This document shows positions 8,653-16,440 of a stretch of DNA of 64,000 nucleotides, one piece after another. The position numbers and the translations under genes are program-made. The stretch is from Hymenobacter sublimis (GTDB taxonomy: Bacteria > Bacteroidota > Bacteroidia > Cytophagales > Hymenobacteraceae). The notes beneath the pieces were generated by a model, which saw nothing but the letters and a program-made list of their open reading frames with translations, had not been told where the DNA came from and made no database searches. Position 1 is the first letter of the stretch, and the number at the start of each line of letters is the position of its first letter. The stretch covers positions 3,250,001 through 3,314,000 of the forward strand of contig NZ_CP095848.1 of the NCBI RefSeq assembly GCF_023101345.1, written 5' to 3'.

Positions 8653-9270
8653 ATGAAATTCATGCGTTTGCGTTGGTATCTACTGCTGGCCGAAATCGGC
8701 GCGGCTTCGTTGGCGGGCTGCCAAACGGATTACGCCGATTTGCCTACCTTTTCGGCCGAGCGCAAGCTCTTGCAGGTGGTAGTGGAAATGCCCGCTGGCA
8801 CCAGCCGCGAGCAGCGCTACAACGCCCAAACGCATGAATTTCAACCCTTGGAGCAGGCTGGCACTGACCAGCTAATAGAATTTCTGCCGGTGCCGGGCAA
8901 CCTGGGCTTTATTCCGGGTACCAACGTCAGCGCGCCCGGCCGTCCTCAGGAAACGGACGGGCCCGTGCCGGCGCTGGTGTTAGCCGAAGGGCAGCCCGCG
9001 GGCACCGTGCTGGAGGTAGTACCCGTGGCCCTGCTGCTGCTCGATGTGAACGGGGCCCTGCAGCCGCTGGTCGTGGCGGTTCCGGCGCGACCGGCCCAGC
9101 GCATCCTGCCGGATGTCACGGATTGGGCTACCCTGAACCGCCGCTACCCAGGCGTGCGCCAGTCGCTGAGCCTGTGGTTCCAGCACCGCGGCCGCCCCGG
9201 CGAAACCCGCATTGCTGGCTGGAAAGACGAGAAGGCAGCGGAACAATACATTCGTCGCTGGCTGCAGTAA
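8653..9270 (+). CDS. lipoprotein with a degenerate inorganic pyrophosphatase fold
   Basis: The 205-residue protein starts with a lipoprotein signal (lipobox LAGC, Cys 23). The rest aligns along the whole length of family I soluble pyrophosphatase: VVVEMPAG for the first strand, FLPVPGNLGFIPGT for the YPFNYGFIPGT block, and GWKDEKAAEQYI for the C-terminal GWENAEAAKAEI block. The catalytic residues are gone. The DGDPVD metal motif reads TDGPVPA, the active-site Tyr of YGFIP is Leu, the D-A-K segment reads LQP, and the final HYK reads HRG. It is therefore probably a membrane-anchored pseudoenzyme with a binding role. It follows the M1 peptidase by 15 bases, likely in one transcript. Confidence 0.8.
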   Translation: MKFMRLRWYLLLAEIGAASLAGCQTDYADLPTFSAERKLLQVVVEMPAGTSREQRYNAQTHEFQPLEQAGTDQLIEFLPVPGNLGFIPGTNVSAPGRPQETDGPVPALVLAEGQPAGTVLEVVPVALLLLDVNGALQPLVVAVPARPAQRILPDVTDWATLNRRYPGVRQSLSLWFQHRGRPGETRIAGWKDEKAAEQYIRRWLQ

Positions 9271-9296
9271 CTAGCCCGTACGTAACAAGCGTAGCA

Positions 9297-9336
9297 ACAA
9301 AAAGCCCTACCTGCTAGCAGGTAGGGCTTTTTGTTC
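9297..9336. terminator. bidirectional terminator
   Basis: A perfect 40-base palindrome centred on CTAG, with AAAAAGCCC and GGGCTTTTT ends, lies between two genes that face each other. Confidence 0.9.
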
Positions 9337-9359
9337 ACAAGTAATAATCGGAAGGCCGA

Positions 9360-10070
9360 CTACTCAATCTTGTTCATGCGCTCCTTTACGGCCTCGAGGG
9401 CTACGCGCATGTTCACAATGTCGGCGCGGGCAGCTTCCTGCTCTTTCAGGTTCATGTCAACCTGGTTGTTGTACTGCTGCAGTTCAGCGGCGTTCTGGGC
9501 CAGCTGCTGCTGGATTTCAATCTTGCGCGCTTTGTTTTTCTCGATGTCCTTCTTGATGGCATCGGCCTTCGAGATAACCGCCATGTGGTTGTTCTGCGAC
9601 GACACGAGGGCTTTCTCGGCTTCGGCAACCTGTACAGCCAAGTCTTCGCGGTAGAGCTTGCGGGCGAAGTCTTTCAGGTAGCCTTCAGCAGCTTTCCACT
9701 GCACCGGCGTAGCCTCTTTGCCCAGGTAGGCGTTACCCAAGTCAATCGACCACCAGATGGTCGTACCGGTGGGCACGGCGTCTACTTTGCTGATTACGCG
9801 TACTGGCGTCTTAGAAACGGCGTCAATCACGACTCCGTCCATGGTGTATACGCCTTTGTCAGCTTTCACTTTGCTACCGAACTGCTCGTCCAGCTGCTTT
9901 TTCCAGGAGTCTTCTACGCGCTTGCTATCCAGCTGCACAGAAACCCGCTGCCCCTTACGCGGAATGCCTTTTACAGCCATGTCCGTTTCATCAACCGGCG
10001 ACTTTTGCGCGAAGCTAGTCACCGATGTTGCCAACATCAGCAGCAAAGAAAAGAGTACGCCTCGTTTCAT
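9360..10070 (-). CDS. secreted protein with C-terminal coiled coil
   Basis: The 236-residue protein has a clear signal peptide (MKRGVLFSLLLMLATSVTSFAQ). A polar N-terminal domain of about 120 residues follows, including TTIWWSIDLGNAYLG. The last 90 or so residues are heptad-like and charged (AEAEKALVSSQNN..., KARKIEIQQQLAQNAAELQQ) and should form a coiled coil. I do not recognise a named family. It is probably periplasmic. It stands alone, with its own promoter at 10141-10148 and a shared terminator. Confidence 0.8.
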   Translation of the reverse strand: MKRGVLFSLLLMLATSVTSFAQKSPVDETDMAVKGIPRKGQRVSVQLDSKRVEDSWKKQLDEQFGSKVKADKGVYTMDGVVIDAVSKTPVRVISKVDAVPTGTTIWWSIDLGNAYLGKEATPVQWKAAEGYLKDFARKLYREDLAVQVAEAEKALVSSQNNHMAVISKADAIKKDIEKNKARKIEIQQQLAQNAAELQQYNNQVDMNLKEQEAARADIVNMRVALEAVKERMNKIE

Positions 10071-10140
10071 AGGAAATGAAATAAGTTGAGAAGAAAATGA
10101 TTTGCAGGTATGACCGTCGGGTAAACGAACTCCGACTCAT

Positions 10141-10148
10141 CAAATTTA
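10141..10148 (-). promoter_or_regulatory. -7 box for the secreted coiled-coil gene
   Basis: The minus strand reads TAAATTTG, matching TAnnTTTG, about 70 bases upstream of the ATG at 10070. No good -33 element was found. Confidence 0.5.
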
Positions 10149-10353
10149 ACTAGCCTGCCAGCATCTCACCAGGGCCCGGATTGTTTTTTTTGAAGAAAAC
10201 TGACTTTTGTTAGAAAATTAATATTCATAATCGTTTATATACCAGATAATGGCATCTATTCCTGTTGAGCTACCCCCTCATGGCTAAGCCAACTACTTGA
10301 TATTCTCTATACTTTCTGAAACAAAAGCAACTGCAGCCAGTTTAACCCCGACT

Positions 10354-10761
10354 ATGCCTATCACTGTTTGCCGCAAAGAACACTTCAACGCTGCCCATCG
10401 CCTGCACAACCCGGCCTGGAATGACGAGCAGAACCAGACTACGTTTGGCAAGTGCAACAACCCTCATTATCACGGCCATAACTACGAGCTCATTGTTCGC
10501 CTGACCGGCGACATTGACCCCGCTACGGGCTACGTGTATGATATGAAGCGGTTGAGCGACCTGATCAAGCGCGAGATTCTGGATACCTTTGACCACCGAA
10601 ATCTGAATCTGGACACGGAAGAGTTTCGCCACCTTAACCCGACGGCTGAAAATATTGCTGTCGTGATTTGGAATCGGCTGCGCCCGCACGTGGAAGAGCA
10701 CTTAGCCATGTCGGTTACGCTGTACGAGACCGAACGCAATTTTGTAGAATACCATGGATAA
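10354..10761 (+). CDS. 6-pyruvoyl-tetrahydropterin synthase / QueD-like enzyme
   Basis: The enzyme works on dihydroneopterin triphosphate, either making 6-pyruvoyl-tetrahydropterin or 6-carboxy-tetrahydropterin for queuosine. From ATG 10354 it has 135 residues. Zinc ligands are His15 and the two His of HYHGHNY (40 and 42), and the catalytic Cys is 34 in FGKCNNPHYHGHNY. That block and GDIDPATGYVYDM are closer to animal-type PTPS than to short QueD, but this does not settle the product. An in-frame ATG at 10297 adds residues outside the family. The gene overlaps folE by 8 bases, so the substrate maker and this enzyme are translated together. Confidence 0.88.
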   Translation: MPITVCRKEHFNAAHRLHNPAWNDEQNQTTFGKCNNPHYHGHNYELIVRLTGDIDPATGYVYDMKRLSDLIKREILDTFDHRNLNLDTEEFRHLNPTAENIAVVIWNRLRPHVEEHLAMSVTLYETERNFVEYHG

Positions 10762-11440
10762 CCCCGCTGCTGCAGCCTCCACCGCGGATGGTACCGCAGC
10801 CCGCCCCGCCATCGACGTAGAGTTGCCAGCTGATTTGCGCACGCCCCTCCGGGCCGACGCCTTTCAGCTCAGCGACGACGAAAAAATTGCCGCCATTGCC
10901 GAGCACTTCCACGACATCATGCAGATTCTGGGGCTGGACCTCACGGATGACAGCCTGAGTGGCACGCCCAAGCGCGTGGCCAAGATGTACGTGCAGGAGT
11001 GGTTCAAGGGCCTCGACCCCAAGCATCGGCCCGATGTAAAGCTGTTCGAGAACCGCTACCAGTACCGGAATGTGCTGGTGGAGCGCGACATTACGCTGTT
11101 TTCTTGCTGTGAACACCACTTCGTGCCCATCATCGGCAAGGCCCACGTGGCCTATTTACCGGGTGAGCATGTGGTGGGCCTGAGCAAGCTTAACCGGGTA
11201 GTACAGTACTTTGCCCGCCGCCCCCAGGTGCAGGAGCGCCTGACCCGCCAGATTGCAGAGGAGCTGAAAACTACCCTGCGCAGCGACGACGTAGCCGTCC
11301 TTATTGAGGCCGATCATTTGTGCGTGATGAGCCGGGGCGTGAACGATACGAGTAGCAGCACCCTAACGGCGGAATACAGCGGCGCCTTTGTCCGCGACGA
11401 AGCATTGCGCTCCGAGTTCCTGCGGCTGATTGGCAAATAA
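10754..11440 (+). CDS. folE: GTP cyclohydrolase I
   Basis: FolE converts GTP to 7,8-dihydroneopterin triphosphate, the entry step to folate, queuosine and pterin cofactors. Zinc-site and catalytic motifs are present: LFSCCEHHFVPIIGKAHVAY and ADHLCVMSRGVND, with the GTP-binding LPGEHVVGLSKLNRVV between. Length is 228 residues including a 30-residue Ala-rich N-terminal stretch. Its start lies inside the end of the PTPS/QueD-like gene, a coupling that fits consecutive steps of one pathway. Confidence 0.97.
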   Translation: MDNPAAAASTADGTAARPAIDVELPADLRTPLRADAFQLSDDEKIAAIAEHFHDIMQILGLDLTDDSLSGTPKRVAKMYVQEWFKGLDPKHRPDVKLFENRYQYRNVLVERDITLFSCCEHHFVPIIGKAHVAYLPGEHVVGLSKLNRVVQYFARRPQVQERLTRQIAEELKTTLRSDDVAVLIEADHLCVMSRGVNDTSSSTLTAEYSGAFVRDEALRSEFLRLIGK

Positions 11441-11524
11441 AAAGCTGTTAGCTTTCCTTCCGCTTTTCCACTCTCCGTTCAAAGTTCTGGCGCCTTTTCG
11501 GCGCTAGGCTACCTGTTCTCTTCC

Positions 11525-12436
11525 ATGTCGCGCAAAGTTTTAATTACCGGGGGCACCGGCATGATTGGCACCCGCCTCGCCGAAATGTTGATTGATGCCG
11601 GGTATGAAGTAGCCCTGCTGAGCCGCACTCCCGGTAGCGGCCGCTACCGCAGCTTCCGCTGGGACCCATTAGCCGGCACCATTGATGAAGCGGCCGTACC
11701 CTACGCCGACTACATTATCAACCTGGCTGGCAGCAGCGTTTCGGATGGCAAATGGACTCAGGAGCGCAAGCGGGAAATCCTGTCGAGCCGGCTGGCTGGC
11801 ACCCAGCTGATGGCCCGGGAACTGGCGAAAAGCTCCCACCACGTGCAAACCTTTATATCGGCGTCGGCCATTGGTATCTACGGCGACCGGGACGACCAGA
11901 TAGTAACGGAAGAAACGGCCCCCGCCCCCGATGATTTCCTGGCAGAAGTATGCCAGCAGTGGGAAGCAGCAGCCCAAAACGTAGCCACCGACGGCATCCG
12001 CACCGCCATTTTCCGAATTGGCATTGTACTCAGCCCGGAGGGTGGGGCCTTGGTGCCGTTGGCGCGCACGGTGAAGATGATGGCGGGTGCTCCGCTGGGC
12101 TCCGGCAAGCAATACATGTCCTGGATTCACCTCGACGACCTGTGCCGCCTGTTTATTCAGGCCATGGAGGAGCCGCAGTGGCAGGGCACCTACAATGCCG
12201 TGTCGCCCAATCCTGTTACCAACAAGGAATTCACTGAAACCCTCGCAGCCGTGCTGCACCGCCCACTGGTATTGCCTAAAGTGCCCGAGTTCGGCCTGAA
12301 GCTGATGATGGGCGAAATGAGCGAAATCGTGTTGGCTAGTCAGCGGGTAAGCGCCGAGAAAACCCTGAAGCAAGGCTTCAAGTTTGAGTTTTCTACCCTT
12401 CGGGAAGCGCTTAAGTCGTTTTACGGGGAGGAGTAG
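11525..12436 (+). CDS. TIGR01777-family epimerase-like SDR protein
   Basis: Extended short-chain dehydrogenase/reductase-like protein of the YfcH/TIGR01777 type. The Rossmann NAD(P)-binding motif is GGTGMIGTRLAE at the N-terminus. The family pattern YADYIINLAGSSV and SASAIGIYGDRDDQIVTEE are present, and the C-terminal 50 residues (VLPKVPEFGLKLMMGEM) correspond to the DUF1731 helical end. Length is 303 residues, normal. The substrate is unknown for the family. It is probably a single-gene unit ending at the terminator before the penicillin-binding protein. Confidence 0.93.
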   Translation: MSRKVLITGGTGMIGTRLAEMLIDAGYEVALLSRTPGSGRYRSFRWDPLAGTIDEAAVPYADYIINLAGSSVSDGKWTQERKREILSSRLAGTQLMARELAKSSHHVQTFISASAIGIYGDRDDQIVTEETAPAPDDFLAEVCQQWEAAAQNVATDGIRTAIFRIGIVLSPEGGALVPLARTVKMMAGAPLGSGKQYMSWIHLDDLCRLFIQAMEEPQWQGTYNAVSPNPVTNKEFTETLAAVLHRPLVLPKVPEFGLKLMMGEMSEIVLASQRVSAEKTLKQGFKFEFSTLREALKSFYGEE

Positions 12437-12459
12437 ATTTCACTATAACCGCTGAATAG

Positions 12460-12490
12460 AAAGGCCTTGGTTATGTCGACCAAGGCTTTT
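12460..12490. terminator. bidirectional terminator
   Basis: AAAGGCCTTGGT (12460-12471) pairs with ACCAAGGCTTTT (12479-12490) with one mismatch, between convergent genes. Confidence 0.8.
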
Positions 12491-12514
12491 TCTGTTCATA
12501 GTGGCAATCCTTTT

Positions 12515-14893
12515 CTACAAACTGTCCGGGACGGGGACGGTGCCGTTGTTGAGGTTTTCCAGCAGGTTGTCGACCACGATGGTATCCACGGTTTCAGCTT
12601 CACGGCGACGGCGCGGTTCGGCGGTTACGCACACGTATTTCTTGCTGATTTTGACGGTAGGCTGCGGGAACGGGCCCATGCGGATGTCCAGCTCGGGGTC
12701 CTGGTAGAGCTTTTCCATGTAAGTACCAAAGATGGGTAGGGCCGTACGGCCGCCTTCGCCCTGCTGGGAGTTCAGGAAGTGAATGCTCCGGTCCTCGCCG
12801 CCTACCCACACGCCCGTTACCAAGTCCTTGGTCACGCCCATATACCAGCCATCGGAGTAGTTGCTGGTGGTGCCGGTTTTGCCCCCGATTTGGTTGTTTT
12901 TGCGCCACAGCTCGTAGTCCCAGAGGGCCTGAGAGGTGCCGCCGGGCTCCTCCATGCCGCCGCGCAACATGTAGGTCATCAGCCAGGCCGTTTCGGCCGG
13001 AATCACGCGCTTCTGCTGGGGGTCGAACTGCACAATGACGTTGCCGTTGCGGTCCTCAATGCGGGTTACCAGCATGGGCTCAGGGCGGAAGCCTTGGTTC
13101 ACAAAGGTGCTGTAGGCATTCACCATTTCGTACACGCTTACGTCGCCGCCCGAGCCGAGGCCGATGCTGGGTACAGGCAGCAGCTTGCTCCGGATACCGA
13201 CCTTGTTGGCGTACTTAGCCACGTTTTCCCAGCCTACTTTCTCGGTGAGCTGGGCCGTGACGGAGTTCACCGAGCGGGCCATGGCGTAGCGCAGGGTCAT
13301 GTTCATGCCGGTGTACTCGCGGGTCACGTTGTCAGGCTTCCACTCCATGGGCTGGCCGTTTTCCACGTAGTTGATGGTTACCCGCTCATCCCGGATTCGG
13401 TCGCAGGGCGAGTAGCCGTTGTCGAGGGCCGTAAGGTAAACGAAGGGCTTGAAGGTAGAGCCGGCCTGGCGCTTGCCTTGGCGCACGTGGTCGTACTGGA
13501 AGAAGCGGTAGTTAAGTCCGCCCACCCAAGCCTTGATCTGGCCCGTGAACGGGTCCATGGTCATCATGCCCGCGTGCAGGAAGTGCTTGTAGTAAGCCAG
13601 CGAATCAAGCGGCGACATGACCAGGGTAGTATCCCCGTCGCCCTTCCAGGTAAAGACCTTCATGGGGCGCTTGCGGTGCAGAGCCGAGTCGAGCAAGTCA
13701 GGCCGGCCTTCGTAGCGGGAGGCCAGCTCCTTGTACTGCTCGGTGCGCTTCATCTGGGTTTCGATGAAATTGGGAATCTCATTGCCTTCCTCGTCTACCC
13801 AGGGGTCCTTGCCGCGGTTGCGCCAGAAGTTGTCGAAGGTGCGCTGCAGGGTCTTCATCTTCTTTTGCACCGCCTCCTCGGCGTAGCCCTGCATGCGCGA
13901 GTCGATGGTGGTATAGATGCGCAATCCGTCGCGGTACATGTCGTAGCCGTTCTTCTTGCACCACTCGTTCACGAATTGGCTTACAGCCCCGCGGAAGTAC
14001 GTTTCGGGCCCATCGACGTGTTTTTCTACCTGGTATTGGAGCACGATGGGCGTGGCCTGCTCCGACTTTACCTGCTCCGGCGTGAGCACTCCAGCCTGGC
14101 CCATGCGCGTGAGCACCAGGTCGCGGCGCTTGCGGGAGGCTACGGGGTGAAACTTGGGGTTGTAGGCCGTGGGGTTGTTGAGCATGCCCACCAGGGTAGC
14201 AGCCTGCTCAATGGTCAGGCTGTCGGGGGAGGTGCTGTAGAAAGTTTTGGCCGCTACCTTGATGCCGTAGGCCTGGGAGCCGTACTCGACGGTATTGAAG
14301 TACAGGGCCAGAATTTCATCCTTGGTGTAGCGGCGCTCCAGCTCCACGGCTGTCAGCCACTCCTTGGTTTTGCTGATGATGGTGCCCACCAGCGGCAAAT
14401 GGCCCAGCAGGCCGGTATTTTCCTTGCGGCGGGTTTTGTAGAGGTTTTTGGCCAGCTGCTGGGTAATGGTAGAACCCCCGCCCCCACTGCCGCCGGTAGC
14501 GGCGCCCAGCACGGCCCGGGCAATGGCCTTGGGGTCGATGCCGGAGTGGTCTTGGTAGCGCACGTCCTCGGTGGCCACCAGGGCCTTAATCAGCCAGGGC
14601 GACATCTTGCTCAGGGGCACCGGGGAGCGGTTTTCGCGGAAGTAGCGGCCTATGTGTACGCCATCGGCGGTGTACACTTCGGAGGGCTGCTCTACCCGGG
14701 GATTCTCCAGCTCCTCCAGGCTCGGCGACTTACCAAACAGGAACAGAAAGTTCATGCTCACCAGAATGGGGTAGAGCAGGAAAGTACCCGCGCCCAGCAC
14801 AAAAATTCCCCACAGCGTGCGGGAAAGGATGTTAGGCCAACGGCGGGGTGGCAGGGCTGGGGAAGTTGTTTTCGACGACTGAGGAGCAGACAT
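12515..14893 (-). CDS. class A penicillin-binding protein 1A (transglycosylase/transpeptidase)
   Basis: Bifunctional cell-wall synthase: it polymerises lipid II and cross-links peptidoglycan. From ATG 14893 it has 792 residues. A short cytosolic N-terminus and one membrane segment (ILSRTLWGIFVLGAGTFLLY) come first. The GT51 domain has GGSTITQQLAKNLY and EILALYFNTVEYG. The transpeptidase domain has the serine motif GSTFKPF, the SVN motif and GGKTGTTSNYSDGW. The start was chosen because the -7 box at 14943-14950 lies upstream of it and inside the longer open frame. Confidence 0.96.
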   Translation of the reverse strand: MSAPQSSKTTSPALPPRRWPNILSRTLWGIFVLGAGTFLLYPILVSMNFLFLFGKSPSLEELENPRVEQPSEVYTADGVHIGRYFRENRSPVPLSKMSPWLIKALVATEDVRYQDHSGIDPKAIARAVLGAATGGSGGGGSTITQQLAKNLYKTRRKENTGLLGHLPLVGTIISKTKEWLTAVELERRYTKDEILALYFNTVEYGSQAYGIKVAAKTFYSTSPDSLTIEQAATLVGMLNNPTAYNPKFHPVASRKRRDLVLTRMGQAGVLTPEQVKSEQATPIVLQYQVEKHVDGPETYFRGAVSQFVNEWCKKNGYDMYRDGLRIYTTIDSRMQGYAEEAVQKKMKTLQRTFDNFWRNRGKDPWVDEEGNEIPNFIETQMKRTEQYKELASRYEGRPDLLDSALHRKRPMKVFTWKGDGDTTLVMSPLDSLAYYKHFLHAGMMTMDPFTGQIKAWVGGLNYRFFQYDHVRQGKRQAGSTFKPFVYLTALDNGYSPCDRIRDERVTINYVENGQPMEWKPDNVTREYTGMNMTLRYAMARSVNSVTAQLTEKVGWENVAKYANKVGIRSKLLPVPSIGLGSGGDVSVYEMVNAYSTFVNQGFRPEPMLVTRIEDRNGNVIVQFDPQQKRVIPAETAWLMTYMLRGGMEEPGGTSQALWDYELWRKNNQIGGKTGTTSNYSDGWYMGVTKDLVTGVWVGGEDRSIHFLNSQQGEGGRTALPIFGTYMEKLYQDPELDIRMGPFPQPTVKISKKYVCVTAEPRRRREAETVDTIVVDNLLENLNNGTVPVPDSL

Positions 14894-14942
14894 GCAGGGC
14901 GCAGTGAAGCAAACGAAGCCGGGCGAGCCAGCAACGGAGTCG

Positions 14943-14950
14943 CAAATATA
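14943..14950 (-). promoter_or_regulatory. -7 box for the penicillin-binding protein
   Basis: The minus strand reads TATATTTG, an exact TAnnTTTG match about 50 bases before the ATG at 14893. Confidence 0.65.
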
Positions 14951-15074
14951 CCAGTTCAAGGCAGCCGGGCACGAGGAAACACGCGTTGTGCCACTGCTTT
15001 AGGATGCAGCCTCCATCTTCCCGGTAATTTCTACAACATTATATGGCAACGCCTGCCCCGTTTCAGACCCACGT

Positions 15075-15488
15075 TTATTCTAACGGAGAAACCAGCAACC
15101 ATACGGTGGCAGCCAGCCCCGGTAGCAGCAACAGCGCCCCCAGCACGTAGCTCCCTACCCCAAGTAACAGCCAAAACAAACGCCAGAGCAACCCACTTAC
15201 GCGCCGGCTAATGCGCCGAGCGGCGGCAGCCACAAACCAAGGCAGCAGCAAGGCAGAACCAACCAGCAGCAGGCAAAGGAAAGATACCGCGCGTGGCACA
15301 TGAGGAAACACTTCCTGCTCATAATAAAGCCCTACTGCGCTCAATGCTACCACGCCTAGCAACAGCCATACTTTCGGTGACACAGCAGGTAGCACGGTGT
15401 TGGCAATAAATCTAGCTAGCAGCCCGGCATAGGTAGTGGCTGGGGCAGCCGCAGGGCACACGACTTCTGGATGGCCAACCCTGGTCAT
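15075..15488 (-). CDS. unrecognised membrane protein
   Basis: The 137-residue protein has three hydrophobic segments: around VWLLLGVVALSAVGLYY, AVSFLCLLLVGSALLLPWFV and LFWLLLGVGSYVLGALLLLPG. A basic stretch AARRISRR lies between the second and third. I do not recognise a family. Its ATG overlaps the stop of the preceding gene by 4 bases (ATGA), so the two small membrane proteins are almost certainly made from one transcript and may work together. Confidence 0.7.
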   Translation of the reverse strand: MTRVGHPEVVCPAAAPATTYAGLLARFIANTVLPAVSPKVWLLLGVVALSAVGLYYEQEVFPHVPRAVSFLCLLLVGSALLLPWFVAAAARRISRRVSGLLWRLFWLLLGVGSYVLGALLLLPGLAATVWLLVSPLE

Positions 15489-15883
15489 TGCTCAGCGTGT
15501 TGGCGGTGGCTGAATGCATTTAGGAACCCCGCCAGACTTATTCCTACCCCTACCATGTAGCCATACACTAGGTAAGAACCACATTCGAAAAGATCATCCT
15601 CCGCTCCTACTGACCAGAACAGCACCACGCACAGTAGTTCGTGCACTACACCCAAACCCCATAGCAGCGCAGCCTTCTGCCAGTTGTTTTTACCGCGCAC
15701 CAGCTGCCAGCGCAAGGCGTACAGCACAAGACCTGGTACGGCTATACCATAAAATAGAATTCCAAAAAACAGCATGAAATTCATCAGCAGCATGGTGATA
15801 GTGTCTTTGAGTTGCTGCAGAATAGCGAGGTAGTGGCCTAGCTGCGTAGTAGTTGCTTCGCTAGAGTCTAGTGTATTTTCCAT
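15485..15883 (-). CDS. unrecognised membrane protein
   Basis: The 132-residue protein has a polar N-terminus (MENTLDSSEATTTQLGHYL) and three likely membrane segments, one around LMNFMLFFGILFYGIAVPGLVLY. No known family motif is visible. It is translationally coupled to the next membrane protein through a 4-base overlap. The gap to the upstream small gene is 82 bases. Confidence 0.7.
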   Translation of the reverse strand: MENTLDSSEATTTQLGHYLAILQQLKDTITMLLMNFMLFFGILFYGIAVPGLVLYALRWQLVRGKNNWQKAALLWGLGVVHELLCVVLFWSVGAEDDLFECGSYLVYGYMVGVGISLAGFLNAFSHRQHAEQ

Positions 15884-15965
15884 AGGGGTATCTGCGCCGG
15901 CGAATAACCCGGCAGGAATTACTTAGATGATAAGCGGGCATTACGCCGGCTGGCTAGCTGGTAGT

Positions 15966-16211
15966 TTACCTCACCGCCGCTACGACACCCATGGTGCCGG
16001 GTGCCCACAGCAGCATCACGTGTAGCAGGGTCCAGAGCATGAGGCCCAGCAGCAGGGCCGATCCGGGCAGCACCACGGTGACAAAGCGCTGCCACCGTGC
16101 TGGCGCCGTGGCGGCTCGTTCCCGCCAGGTCAGGAGCAGGGCTAGGGCTCCAATGCAAGCGGCACAGAGCAGCACACCGGCCAGGGTCAGACTTACTTGC
16201 GCAAGATTCAT
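15966..16211 (-). CDS. small two-helix membrane protein
   Basis: An 81-residue protein with two hydrophobic segments (LTLAGVLLCAACIGALALLL and VLPGSALLLGLMLWTLLHVM) joined by a basic loop WRERAATAPARWQR. I do not recognise a family. The coding case rests on the clean start, length and membrane pattern, so it is less secure than its neighbours. It lies downstream of the DUF4173-type gene, with a long inverted repeat between. Confidence 0.55.
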   Translation of the reverse strand: MNLAQVSLTLAGVLLCAACIGALALLLTWRERAATAPARWQRFVTVVLPGSALLLGLMLWTLLHVMLLWAPGTMGVVAAVR

Positions 16212-16290
16212 AACAGAGATATGAGAGAAGGGGAAAGAGGTAGGAGAAGAAGAAGGCGAACCTGCCCGACCGGGCTATAGTCCCCGGCAT

Positions 16291-16409
16291 CACTGGCTGC
16301 CGGATAGTCAGAAAATCAAGGAATAGGGAATAAGAAGTAGGGTTAGCAATGACGGGGTAGTAATTCCGACGGGTAGAAATAGGATGCCTGACTATCGGGT
16401 AAGCCAGTG
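16291..16409. repeat. long imperfect inverted repeat
   Basis: A 21-base arm at 16291-16311 (CACTGGCTGCCGGATAGTCA...) pairs with 16388-16409 at about 18 of 22 positions with one gap. The 76-base interior shows no gene. It lies between two genes on the minus strand. Confidence 0.75.
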
Positions 16410-16440
16410 GGCGCGCAGGCCCACCTTCAGTACCAGGAGC

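Noticed and set aside
12779..15211. An 810-codon open frame on the plus strand opposite the penicillin-binding protein
   Set aside because: It mirrors a well-supported gene, has His/Val/Gly-rich composition typical of a reverse frame in GC-rich DNA, and shows no domain.
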